Shown: one piece after another, positions 10,231-18,853 of the stretch | Layout: each line of letters starts with the position of its first letter | How positions within the stretch are numbered: the stretch's first letter is position 1 | Assembly (NCBI RefSeq): GCF_000172635.2 | Contig: NC_018632.1 | Coordinates: 2,294,001-2,358,000 of the forward strand | Direction of reading: 5' to 3' | Origin: Alteromonas macleodii ATCC 27126 | GTDB taxonomy: Bacteria > Pseudomonadota > Gammaproteobacteria > Enterobacterales > Alteromonadaceae | DNA length: 64,000 nt | Made by a program: the position numbers and the translations under genes | Notes under the pieces: model-generated | The model's input: only the letters and a program-made list of their open reading frames with translations | Told to the model about the DNA's origin: nothing | Databases searched by the model: none

Positions 10231-10268
10231 GTATAACTGCAAAAATATATACAAAAGGACTTGTCGAT

Positions 10269-10604
10269 ATGTTTTCGATTTCAAATGTTCTCGCTTTACA
10301 AGCCATTTTCTGGGGATGTACAGCGCTTTATTTTTCGTCTGATCACCAAAGAACGTTCGCTCAATCAATGCCAAAGGCTTTAGCCAACACGCTTTTTGTT
10401 GCCACTATCGTGCTGGCGGCCTTTCTTCTAGGAATGCAATACAACGCTTGGGCAATGATCTTTTCTACGATTACCATGATTATTTTTAATTTAGCGCTAG
10501 TGACTTTTACGGGTGCACACGAAAATCGTCCCTTAAGGCTACTTGCATATGGAACAGGCGTTAACGTTGTATTAGCGCTCATAGGAGGGGTTTATGTGGC
10601 GTAA
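10269..10604 (+). CDS. Small membrane protein of the PepSY-associated iron locus (DUF3325-like)
   Basis: A 111-residue protein with about four hydrophobic helices and few charged residues. It starts 38 bp after asbF and overlaps the next gene by 11 bases. The arrangement of two small membrane proteins followed by a PepSY membrane protein is seen in iron-uptake loci of other Proteobacteria, where the small partners are annotated as DUF3325 and DUF3649. The family name here is from that pattern and the length, not from a search. A role in ferric-siderophore reduction or inner-membrane handling is an inference. Confidence 0.6.
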   Translation: MFSISNVLALQAIFWGCTALYFSSDHQRTFAQSMPKALANTLFVATIVLAAFLLGMQYNAWAMIFSTITMIIFNLALVTFTGAHENRPLRLLAYGTGVNVVLALIGGVYVA

Positions 10605-10854
10605 AACCTATCTGTCCTTTCTAATTGGATTACTACTTAGCACAAGCATCATTTTGAATCTTAACCACTTTTTACCATTCGATGTAGATGTCAAATTGCT
10701 GGTGGGTTACATACTTGGATTTTTGATTTGGGCGGGGTTAATGAGTTACTTTTTCTGTTTCGAAAAGACTAAAAAGCCAGCGCTTCAATGCCTTTCCGTT
10801 TTGACTTTTTCACTTGTGCTTAATGTACTAATTAAATTAGGAGTAGTTGCATGA
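10594..10854 (+). CDS. Small membrane protein of the PepSY-associated iron locus (DUF3649-like)
   Basis: An 86-residue protein with about three membrane helices and an aromatic FCFEKTKKP stretch between helices two and three. The GGAGGG sequence inside the end of the preceding gene serves as ribosome binding site. It overlaps the PepSY gene by 4 bases (ATGA), implying coupled translation. It probably works with that membrane protein. The specific family is a guess from gene order. Confidence 0.6.
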   Translation: MWRKTYLSFLIGLLLSTSIILNLNHFLPFDVDVKLLVGYILGFLIWAGLMSYFFCFEKTKKPALQCLSVLTFSLVLNVLIKLGVVA

Positions 10855-12392
10855 AAGCCAGCGTGATTCGTTCAGCCTTGGAAGGTCACGGATGGATAGG
10901 GCTATTTATTTCCATTCCTCTATTCATCGTTTTTTGGGCAGGCTCTCTTACTTTGTTTTACCCGGAAATCAAAGCATGGTCTGTTCTACCTCATACAGAA
11001 TATCGTTCAGTCTCGGACCAGCTGCCACTTAACAACATATTGGACACAGTGTTTTCAGAATATGATGTGAATACGCAACAAAGAATGTTTGTAGTCCTTC
11101 CAACTGAAACAATGCCTCTATACGAGCTTCATCTTCCAGTAAATGAAACCCCGTCGGATAAAAATGCACTGACTTCAATTTATGTTGATCCGGTTAATGG
11201 AGAAACGGTAGCGTCTATAGACAGTTTTCACTTAGCTGATTTTCTCTATGGCCTCCATATTGACCTGAATTTGCCACTGGGTGACCACATTGTCGGTATT
11301 GTGACCCTGTTTTTTACCGTTGTCATTTTCACTGGGCTAGTCGTTCAGTTCAAAAAGCTGATCACGCACTTTTTCTACTATCGAGGTGGCAGCACTACTC
11401 TTCGATATCAACTTACAGACATGCATAACGTAGTAGGGGTCATGAGCTTACCCTATACATTCATGTACGCGCTTACCGGTCTAATGTTTAATTTTGGTTT
11501 GATTTCTCAGATTGTGACACTCTTGTTTATCTACGATGGAGACAGGACTGCGCTACTAAACGATACAGGGTTTCCAAGAGTAACCGAATCTTACACTGGT
11601 ATTGAAAGAGAGATGCCAGATCTGAATACCCTTATAGCTTCGTGGGAAGAGAAAGAGAATGCAAAAGCTTCCTCGCTTAGGCTTACAAATTATGGTGATG
11701 AAAACGCGCTAATTCGTATTATTGGGCAACATAGATCGAACTTTTCACAACGTATAGATATGACTTACCGCGTGCGTGAAAATGAATTTTCAGCAGATTT
11801 AAATCCCGCTGAAAGAAATGCCTTCGCCGATGGGACACGTTTTCTGTACGCACTGCATTTTGGGCACTTCGCAGGCGTCGATATAAGAATTGTTTTTTTC
11901 ATACTCGGGCTGGGTGTATGCGGTTTAATTGTTGTTGGCAATATGTTGTGGCTTACTAAGTTTCAAAATAATCGCAGTATTTCTAGTCGCTTTAAACACA
12001 GCATATTTGCACTTACATTAGGTGGATGTGCTGGTATCGTGCCGGCGACAGCGTTTGCATTTTTACTCGAGAGAGTGCTTGGTACAGATTTAAACAACAG
12101 GTCGTTTATTGTTGAAACTGCTTTCTTTGCGGTTTATGCCATATCGATCATAGGCGCTTTTTTCACTAAGCATGTACATTTAGCGATAAGCCGAACAGCA
12201 CTGGCAAGCGGTCTCATTCTTGCACTTTTATCCCTTATCGAGGCACTTGGCCATAACCAAGCAATAATCCAATTTCTAAATAATGGCTACACCGGGCCTT
12301 TTTCAATTTCCTTCGTCTCTTTTGCTTTTGCCTGCCTGTTATTTTGGTTGGGTATAAAGTTGTCTGAGAAAGATGAAAAGAGCAAAGAATAG
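10851..12392 (+). CDS. PepSY-associated transmembrane protein, putative iron-regulated reductase
   Basis: A 513-residue inner-membrane protein. The N-terminus HGWIGLFISIPLFIVFWAGS is the first PepSY-TM helix, followed by a periplasmic PepSY segment (about residues 50-125, including SIYVDPVNGETV), a helix near 150, the DMHNVVGVMSLPYTFMYALTG helix with a conserved histidine, a second periplasmic part, and the LHFGHFAGVDIR segment before the last helices. Paired histidines in such helices could bind haem. Relatives near siderophore genes are proposed to reduce ferric-siderophore in the periplasm; that role is inferred here. It follows the two small membrane proteins and the asb operon without a visible terminator. 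Confidence 0.8.
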   Translation: MKASVIRSALEGHGWIGLFISIPLFIVFWAGSLTLFYPEIKAWSVLPHTEYRSVSDQLPLNNILDTVFSEYDVNTQQRMFVVLPTETMPLYELHLPVNETPSDKNALTSIYVDPVNGETVASIDSFHLADFLYGLHIDLNLPLGDHIVGIVTLFFTVVIFTGLVVQFKKLITHFFYYRGGSTTLRYQLTDMHNVVGVMSLPYTFMYALTGLMFNFGLISQIVTLLFIYDGDRTALLNDTGFPRVTESYTGIEREMPDLNTLIASWEEKENAKASSLRLTNYGDENALIRIIGQHRSNFSQRIDMTYRVRENEFSADLNPAERNAFADGTRFLYALHFGHFAGVDIRIVFFILGLGVCGLIVVGNMLWLTKFQNNRSISSRFKHSIFALTLGGCAGIVPATAFAFLLERVLGTDLNNRSFIVETAFFAVYAISIIGAFFTKHVHLAISRTALASGLILALLSLIEALGHNQAIIQFLNNGYTGPFSISFVSFAFACLLFWLGIKLSEKDEKSKE

Positions 12393-12436
12393 CAACATCA
12401 AACATTTAAAAGACAAAATAAAAACAAGTGAAAACT

Positions 12437-13558
12437 ATGAAACTATTTTATGTACCTAGTCACTTTGGCACGCCAAGTATTAACAGGCAGAAAACTTTTG
12501 ACGTAGCAAAAGGTGTTGCTGTTTTACTCATGGTTATGATCCATGTATTAGACTTTTATGGCTTACCTGAAGTGCGGTTTAGTGCATTTGGAGCCACGGT
12601 AAAATTCGCATTGGGTTGGCCAGCAGCATCAATGTTCGTCTTTATCATGGGGATTTTTGTTGGCCTATCTCCATCATCGACACTGAAAGCGGATATCAAA
12701 CGAGCAATATCTCTGTTTGTGTTAGGTTACGCACTGAATTTTGTTCGCGGAACCATTCCCATGTGGCTTTCGATTAAAATTGGGCTCGTCACGTACCAAG
12801 ATGTTGCTCCACACACTCCGCTGAGTGAATTTTTAATTGGTGATGTCTTTCAATTCGCAGGTATAGCGCTACTCCTTTGTACAGGATTGAAACATGCAAC
12901 CAATAAAATCTCTATTTGGATCGGCACGGCTATTGCCATTGCGTTTTTATCACACAGCGTCTGGGATAAGTACACGTCATTACCTATACTCAATGAATTT
13001 TTGAAGCTTTTTGTAGGAAACGAAGAAGCGGGAGTTATGTTTCCTATTTTTCCTTGGGCGGCATACCCAATTGCTGGTATGGCATTTGGTCGTTTCTTAA
13101 AGCAACAAAATAAAGACACGTTAAACTTTGTTTGGTGCATTAAATTAGGCGTAGTTTGTGTAATCCTCGGTACAGGGCTCACGCTCACTAACCCTGAATA
13201 TCACATTGTAACAAACCTAAGAAGCGGTCCTGGTATTGTTCTTTTAATGACAGGTATCGTGATGCTTTTTATTTACACCACTCACATACTCATTGAACGC
13301 TTTAAGCAAAACTATGTGGTTACGCTATTCGCTTTCTGGGGTAAAAACGTCACTGCACTATATGTTTTACAATGGATATTAATTGGATGGGGGTTAATGC
13401 TCGTTGGACTGCAACAGCTTACAATGACATATACTTTGGTAGCCATGATAGTTGTTTTAACGGCCTGTCACTATCTAGTATTACCTTGGCATGAATATAA
13501 GGCTAAGAGTAGTAAAGCGTCAAAGCCCCATGTTTCTGCCGTTCCTTTGAAGCCTTGA
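12437..13558 (+). CDS. Membrane acyltransferase-like protein (DUF1624/HGSNAT-like)
   Basis: A polytopic protein of about 373 residues with roughly ten helices. The segment FDVAKGVAVLLMVMIHVLDFYG near residue 23 resembles the start of the heparan-alpha-glucosaminide acetyltransferase-like and acyltransferase-3-like families, with a histidine in helix one. A GTG at 12428 is a possible earlier start; ATG 12437 is chosen but neither has a clear ribosome binding site. It lies 44 bp after the PepSY gene and is followed by a strong hairpin. Substrate unknown. Its place at the end of an iron-regulated block suggests a link with siderophore or envelope modification, but that is only contextual. Confidence 0.65.
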   Translation: MKLFYVPSHFGTPSINRQKTFDVAKGVAVLLMVMIHVLDFYGLPEVRFSAFGATVKFALGWPAASMFVFIMGIFVGLSPSSTLKADIKRAISLFVLGYALNFVRGTIPMWLSIKIGLVTYQDVAPHTPLSEFLIGDVFQFAGIALLLCTGLKHATNKISIWIGTAIAIAFLSHSVWDKYTSLPILNEFLKLFVGNEEAGVMFPIFPWAAYPIAGMAFGRFLKQQNKDTLNFVWCIKLGVVCVILGTGLTLTNPEYHIVTNLRSGPGIVLLMTGIVMLFIYTTHILIERFKQNYVVTLFAFWGKNVTALYVLQWILIGWGLMLVGLQQLTMTYTLVAMIVVLTACHYLVLPWHEYKAKSSKASKPHVSAVPLKP

Positions 13559-13570
13559 ATATAACGTTTG

Positions 13571-13599
13571 TATAACGCTACCTTTTCGGTAGCGTTATA
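13571..13599. terminator. Bidirectional hairpin between the iron block and the sensor kinase
   Basis: A perfect 12-bp inverted repeat (tataacgctacc / ggtagcgttata) with a 5-base loop lies between two convergent genes and includes the stop codon of the kinase remnant. It probably terminates transcription from both sides, though neither side carries a long T run. Confidence 0.7.
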
Positions 13600-14952
13600 T
13601 CAATTTGTAAACCTCCAACGCCTGCTGAGTCAGCTATCAAGTGGTTAAACGCTTTAATTTTTCCTCCAACAGCGGTTATTTGCCGCTGCGCTAGTGCCAG
13701 TCCTAAACCAAACCCGCCGCGTTTTTGCCCAACAACATGAAGGCCATGAGACTTATCTACTCTAAAAAAAAGGCTTAAAAATATCGCTAAGCATGCTTTC
13801 TGGAACACCATTTCCAAAGTCCAGGACGGAAAGCATATAGACATCTGCATTTTGCTTTAGCGTTACAACAACACCGCTATGCTCTGGCGTATATTTAAGC
13901 GCATTCCGGATAATGTTCTCTATCGCTTGGCCGAGGGCTTGTTGACTACTCTTATCAATTACCGCGTTGTTAGGTAATTCGACATTTAGTCTTGTTTCGG
14001 AATACTCAAAAGCTGCATCGTCGCAAATAACCTGAATCAATTCAGCAAGGTCAAAAGTCTCGGTGTTAAGTACAGGCGATTCATTGTTAAGCCAAGCAAG
14101 TGTCAACGTGTCTTCGACTAATGCCCGCATATTGTTGGATTCATAGCGAAGCCGAGTTAACGTATCACTGTCATTGATACCATTTTCAATAGTATCGATG
14201 GCCATATCCATACGCGTTAGCGGAGTTCTTAATTCATGAGACAGATCGGATAAAAGTTCTCTCTGGTTGTAAATTAATTTTCCAATTCGTGTGGCCATAC
14301 CGTCAAATGTTACGGATAAGTTGAAGAGCTCATCGCTTCTATTGCTAAATGATTTACTAACGCGCACATCAAACTGCCCTTGACTGAAAGCTTTCGTGGC
14401 ATGCTCTAACTTTCTTAATGGCACCATTACGTGCCTGTAAAGCACTAAACTCACTACACACAGAACGACAAAAGGCAGTGCGACCTTGAGCAAAATATCC
14501 ACAAAGGTGAGATAAACACCCGGTCTCATTCGCTGGGGTAATTGGATTAATAGATGTGATTTCTCATCTAAGAAAGGAACCTCCATGATAGGGTTATATT
14601 CAAAGTAGAGGTGAATTTTCCATTCCACGCTGCGGCCTATTCTAAATTCATCAATGTACTTTTGAGGAATGACGCTTCCCGCAATAGGTTGAATGTTTGA
14701 CTTTACTACTGCTGCCCATGTTTTTTCTTTATCTTGAAATTCATGAAGCCAGTTCGATAAACCCAATTCACCTTCTTTTCGGTAAATTAAATCAGCCTCT
14801 TTGCCATATTCAACGAGTTCACGCTGATGCTCTACTGATAGGTGACTCATTGTTGTTTCTGTATGTGCTGACAACCAATCAATAACCCAAATAAGAATAA
14901 CCGTCCCTAAAGCTATAGTGACCAAAAGCTTTCTCAATAACACTTTTTTCAT
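13578..14952 (-). pseudogene. Sensor histidine kinase, frame broken in a T8 homopolymer
   Basis: The first frame encodes 396 residues: membrane helices near 8-26 and 155-173 around a periplasmic sensor, a HAMP region, an H-box SDLSHELRTPLTRM with phospho-acceptor His239, an N-box with NIIRNALKYTPEHSG, and a G1 box DFGNGVPE. It stops straight after FKPFF. The missing end (RVDKSHG, then the G2 box GGFGLGLALAQ, to LPKR) is present in another frame down to the stop at 13578. Removing one T from the run of eight (plus-strand A run 13764-13771) would restore a normal kinase of about 457 residues. It overlaps the regulator gene by 4 bases. This may be a sequencing error, a real mutation or a switchable tract. 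Confidence 0.82.
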
Positions 14953-15638
14953 GAGAATAAGTAGCCTTTGCCGTGCTGGGTTGCTAGACGAGTAGGGGAC
15001 ATTCCAGCTTCGATAAGTTTCTTTCGCACTCGGGACATGTGCATATCTAAGCTTCGGTCGTACCGGCTGAAACTTCTTTCCAGAACAGTTTGATAAAGTA
15101 ATGGTTTGCTTAAAACCTCATTCTGATTTTCAAGCAGAACCCACAGAAGCTTAAACTGAGTCGACGTTAAATCTAGTGCTTTGCCAGCAAAATTGGCCTT
15201 CAGGTTTCTTCGGTCAAGTGTTATTTCGTCAACGACGATCGAGTTTCTCGTTACTTCATTTGATTTTACGTTTAGAGAGCGACGCAATAATGCTTCAATA
15301 CGAAGCATCATTTCCACAAAACTAAACGGCTTTGGCATGTAGTCATCTGCACCGTTACTATAGCCTTTTATACGCTCTTGTTCGGCACCACATGCAGTAA
15401 CCATGATGACAGGAGTTTGTTTCCGTTTGCGAAGTTGGCTTAACAGCGAGAAACCATTTAGGTTAGGAAGCAATACATCTAAAAGAATAAGGTCGAACCT
15501 TTCACGAAGTGCAGTCACCAGACCTTGATTGCCGTCGTGGCATTGATGTACGTCGAAGCCTCGGTCTTTTAGCAAGGCAGCGATTTGTTTATTAAGAGTA
15601 ATATCATCTTCAATGATAAGAATTTTTGTAGCGTCCAT
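14949..15638 (-). CDS. OmpR/PhoB-type response regulator
   Basis: A 229-residue two-domain regulator. The receiver domain (1-120) has the acidic pair at residues 11-12, phospho-acceptor Asp54 in LILLDVLLPN and the conserved lysine in MPKPFSF. The C-terminal winged helix (about 135-229) ends with DMHMSRVRKKL and GKGYLFS, as in OmpR-type DNA-binding domains. It is followed directly by its kinase gene (4-base overlap). A near-perfect Fur box lies just upstream of its start, so transcription is probably repressed by iron. Target genes are unknown; the adjacent PepSY and siderophore genes are candidates. Confidence 0.9.
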   Translation of the reverse strand: MDATKILIIEDDITLNKQIAALLKDRGFDVHQCHDGNQGLVTALRERFDLILLDVLLPNLNGFSLLSQLRKRKQTPVIMVTACGAEQERIKGYSNGADDYMPKPFSFVEMMLRIEALLRRSLNVKSNEVTRNSIVVDEITLDRRNLKANFAGKALDLTSTQFKLLWVLLENQNEVLSKPLLYQTVLERSFSRYDRSLDMHMSRVRKKLIEAGMSPTRLATQHGKGYLFS

Positions 15639-15674
15639 ATTGATAACCTTAAAACTGTTTTAACCAATTTTAAT

Positions 15675-15693
15675 GATATTGATTATCATTATC
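15675..15693. promoter_or_regulatory. Strong Fur box upstream of the two-component system
   Basis: The sequence gatattgattatcattatc matches the 19-bp Fur consensus at 17 positions. It lies 37 bp upstream of the response-regulator start on the minus strand and 106 bp before the divergent DUF2254 gene. The regulator is the more likely target. Confidence 0.85.
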
Positions 15694-15798
15694 AATGAGG
15701 TTTTATGCTAAGGCGGATCCGGCTAATTGAGTTGGGACAAATCAGAAAACACCTAACTGCCGTATTAAGTGAAATAAAGTTAATAAAAAGAGAAGAAT

Positions 15799-17103
15799 GT
15801 GGAAGCACCGATTACCGTAGATAGACTGCGTTTCCTTTTATACAGTGTAAAAGAAAAGCTTTGGGTAAAACCTCTTGGCTTTTGTTTGCTCTCAATCTTT
15901 GCTGTATTCGTCGCTAAAGTAGCAGACGGGACTTCATTGGCTGAGCATATTCCTGAAATAAAACCCGAATCAGTTGAAACACTGCTTTCAATTATGGCAT
16001 CTAGCATGATGGTGATCGCCACGTTTTCTGCAGGTACCATGGTTAATGCTTATGCTTCGGCCAGTCAGTCGTCAACGCCGCGTTCTCTAAGCCTTATAAT
16101 ATCCGATGATGTATCACAAAATGCTCTGTCAGTTTTCATAGGCGCTTTTATTTATAGTGCTGTAGCGCTTACTGCAATGACTCAAGCTTTTTTCGATGAA
16201 GCCGGGCTTTTCATTTTATTTTGTCTAACCTGTCTGGCTTTTTCGATAGTTATTTTAACTTTTATCCGGTGGGTAGACAGCGTTGCACGATTAGGGCGCG
16301 TGGGGTCAACGTTATTAAAAGTGGAGCACGCCACGACACGCGCAATTAAAAATAGAATAGATATGCCGTGCTTAGGCGCAGTACCGCAAGAGCAAATAAA
16401 AGAGCAGGGGACGCATGCCATTTATACTAAACAAGTGGGCTATATTCAGCTTATAGACATTGCCAAGCTGCAACACTGGGCTGATAAAAACGACGGTTTT
16501 ATCAATGTTGCCATGTTACCCGGTGAGTTTGTTTCACCAGAGCGTGCCATAGCATATTCAAATAAAAAGGTAGTATCAGATGAAATTGTTGACGCATTTA
16601 CTATAGGTGAAGCCAGGTCCTTTGAGGCTGATCCTCGCTTTGGCTTTATCGTACTAGCCGAAATTGCATCTCGTGCATTATCGCCATCGGTTAATGACCA
16701 TGGTACTGCAATAAATACCATTAGCAGCATTACACGCCTTATGTTGTTGTGGCACAAGCCCAAATCCGAAACTGAAACCGAAAACTCACAAAACGATAGC
16801 GCTCAGCATGAGGAGTTTAAATATGACCGCATTTCATTGCCTGCGTTAAATGTGAATGATCTATTTGACGATGCTTACACCAGCATTGCCCGTGATGGTG
16901 CTGCTAACATTGAAGTTGCTATCCGAATACAAAAGTCACTAAAAACAATTAAAGCGTGCTTTAAAGATGGAGGTACAAGCATAGAAAGAGATTTTGTTGA
17001 GGCGGCGTCTAAGTTAGCGAAGCAAAGTTACGAACGTGCAAAGTTGGCATTGGATTACGAAGACGATATTAAGCGAATTGAGCGCGTTTATAATGATAAC
17101 TAA
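15799..17103 (+). CDS. DUF2254 family predicted membrane protein
   Basis: A 434-residue protein starting at GTG 15799. Four hydrophobic segments lie in the first 155 residues (around 22-40, 62-82, 110-130 and 135-155), followed by a soluble region. The MVIATFSAGTMVNAYASASQSSTPR segment and the later DPRFGFIVLAEIASRALSPSVNDHGTA segment match what is known of DUF2254 proteins. The function of the family is not established. It is transcribed away from the two-component system, and a long stretch without genes follows it. Confidence 0.8.
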   Translation: MEAPITVDRLRFLLYSVKEKLWVKPLGFCLLSIFAVFVAKVADGTSLAEHIPEIKPESVETLLSIMASSMMVIATFSAGTMVNAYASASQSSTPRSLSLIISDDVSQNALSVFIGAFIYSAVALTAMTQAFFDEAGLFILFCLTCLAFSIVILTFIRWVDSVARLGRVGSTLLKVEHATTRAIKNRIDMPCLGAVPQEQIKEQGTHAIYTKQVGYIQLIDIAKLQHWADKNDGFINVAMLPGEFVSPERAIAYSNKKVVSDEIVDAFTIGEARSFEADPRFGFIVLAEIASRALSPSVNDHGTAINTISSITRLMLLWHKPKSETETENSQNDSAQHEEFKYDRISLPALNVNDLFDDAYTSIARDGAANIEVAIRIQKSLKTIKACFKDGGTSIERDFVEAASKLAKQSYERAKLALDYEDDIKRIERVYNDN

Positions 17104-17240
17104 ACGTATAAGTTATTACTGCCAAAATCACTGCTAAGAATGCTGCTAAAAATGCTTAAAGTAAACAGCTAGCCAGTCTATATAATCTCTGCATACCACA
17201 AACCATGTAATCTACGTAAATGATCGATCGAGTGTCTTTT

Positions 17241-17273
17241 TGTAGTTAATCAGATTAAATCTGATTAACTACA
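17241..17273. repeat. 33-bp near-perfect palindrome
   Basis: Two perfect 16-bp arms, the first tgtagttaatcagatt, are separated by a single base. A one-base loop and the lack of a T run argue against an ordinary terminator, although it lies 138 bp after the DUF2254 stop. It could be a site for a dimeric DNA-binding protein. Confidence 0.8.
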
Positions 17274-17405
17274 ACTCAGATAAACACAGCAACATTTTAA
17301 ATAGCTAAAAATCCACATTTAATAAATTAAAGCCTAGTATAAAAATACAAAGACTGCGTCTTTCTGTTTGTTAGTTATACCCACAATTAATCAAAAAACT
17401 AACGT

Positions 17406-17472
17406 GACGCTACGTGAATAAAAATACATTTTGCGAGGAGTAGTGCTACAGATTTCACGTAGCGCACGATTT
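17406..17472. repeat. 67-bp palindromic-end element, copy 1
   Basis: The element begins gacgctacgtgaa and ends with cagatttcacgtagcgcacg followed by attt. Its right 24 bases are identical to copy 2 at 18472 and the outer left 13 bases differ at one position, while the middle has diverged. The termini form an 11-bp inverted repeat (cgctacgtgaa / ttcacgtagcg). Both copies are exactly 67 bp and point the same way. Confidence 0.8.
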
Positions 17473-18471
17473 ATAAATTCCATGTCTAAATCCAAAGTTC
17501 ATAGCAACTTTCAATAGAAACTACTGACACAATTGAAGCAAGTGCGGTAACGCCGAGGCACAAAAATAGCTGCCACGCATAAAAGTCTGTAAGTAATCAC
17601 AGCCAACAAAACATCCGAATAGAGTTACATCTTCGCCCTAATCGTCCATACACTTGATTACGCATAATGTATATTATGTTAAATAGAACATCAAAGTTGA
17701 TGGTGAATGAGCCAGATGGAGCTTTGCAAGGTGCTTTACGCTATCCTTCTCGTAATATTTAGGTATTCGTAAGGTTTAATGACAACTAGCACAGATAAAT
17801 AATAGACTTAATCATGTTCCTAAAAACATTTATCAGGCTTTAGTCTTCTTTACTTTAAATAATGAATGCACAGCTTGTGATATTAATTACTAGCTCAAAT
17901 AACCAAAGGCTTAACGCTGATGTATTAAATAAAGGATCCTAATTATTTCTAAGATAAGACGACTAGCTGTAAGGTTAAGGTTTTTCTAACATTTAGCGTT
18001 ACATGTAATAATTACGGCCCGTAAAACTCATTTATTGATTGCTCTTTATTTTAAATACCATCAATTATCTATACTTCTTATTAAATTAAACATCGTGCAT
18101 GGAGACCGTTCGTTGTTTTAAAGTTGGGTGGCGTGGATAGCACGTAGAATTAATAATTATCGACGCGATGTTTATTGAATTCATATCTGCGTAGACGTCG
18201 TTTATTCGGCTACGTACCGTATCCACGTCTTATTATCGTCGTACTGTAGTCGAATTAGATAGGCGCTCTATGAAAAGCGTATAAAAAGCAAAGGTAATAA
18301 CTTCTAGGTTATCGCCTATTCCGCTTTTGTAACGTTTATTTTTATCTCGTTTGGTTTTGAAAAATGTGCGATTAGCCAGCAAACATGTTGGAAGTAAATC
18401 ATGTGAAGTACTTCTTTAATAAATAAGCTCTTAGGGTGTTTTTCCATCACTTTTAAGCTTATTTTTTAGGC

Positions 18472-18538
18472 GTCGCTACGTGAAATCTGAGCGCGCATTC
18501 GGGGTGTTACCTTGCAGATTTCACGTAGCGCACGATTT
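18472..18538. repeat. 67-bp palindromic-end element, copy 2
   Basis: In this copy the inverted arms are perfect over 16 bp (cgctacgtgaaatctg at 18474-18489 and its complement at 18515-18530), with 25 bases between. The right part is identical to copy 1. The two elements enclose 999 bp of noncoding DNA, and the recombinase gene begins about 315 bp downstream. Confidence 0.82.
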
Positions 18539-18565
18539 GAATTGCACAAAAAGAGCACTATATTA

Positions 18566-18601
18566 GCAGGCCACAAGCCTTATGCAGGCCACAAGCCTTA
18601 T
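18566..18601. repeat. 18-bp tandem duplication
   Basis: The 18-base unit gcaggccacaagccttat occurs twice without a gap (18566-18583 and 18584-18601). It probably arose by slippage; no function is visible. Confidence 0.85.
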
Positions 18602-18760
18602 CTAGCGATATGGTTTGGAATAATTACGAGATAGGCCAACAATTGACGGCATTGAAACACCCAAACTGTTTATATATACAGTAATGTGATAGAGTAGCAC
18701 TGTACTTGAGCTTATAATAGTAAAGCGGTTTGTGGAGTGATGAATGGATTAGTGCGTAAC

Positions 18761-18794
18761 TTCACGCATGATAATTACAGTTATCATGCGTGAA
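18761..18794. repeat. Inverted repeat upstream of the recombinase gene
   Basis: Perfect 14-bp arms (ttcacgcatgataa and complement) surround a 6-base loop, ending 59 bases before the preferred recombinase start. The arms begin with ttcacg, as the right halves of the 67-bp elements do. It could be an operator, a recombinase binding site or an upstream terminator. Confidence 0.7.
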
Positions 18795-18853
18795 TATTGT
18801 TATATATCAATAGCTTATCAAGTTCTGTTAAATCTAGCATAATAGTTACAATA

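Larger units (their letters stand above)
17104..18853. other. Long noncoding region rich in inverted repeats
   Basis: About 1.75 kb in which no ORF looks like a real gene on either strand. It is AT-rich and dense in stops. It contains a 33-bp palindrome (17241), two 67-bp elements with palindromic ends (17406 and 18472), an 18-bp tandem duplication (18566), and an inverted repeat at 18761 just before the recombinase. Between 18259 and 18328 several short complementary segments could fold into nested or pseudoknotted RNA. It may hold an unrecognised RNA, recombination sites or decayed mobile DNA. Confidence 0.6.

Noticed and set aside
17406-18538. Integron attC array
   Set aside because: The elements have palindromic ends like attC sites but lack the RYYYAAC and GTTRRRY cores, and there are no gene cassettes between them; the recombinase also shows no integron-integrase signature that I can see.
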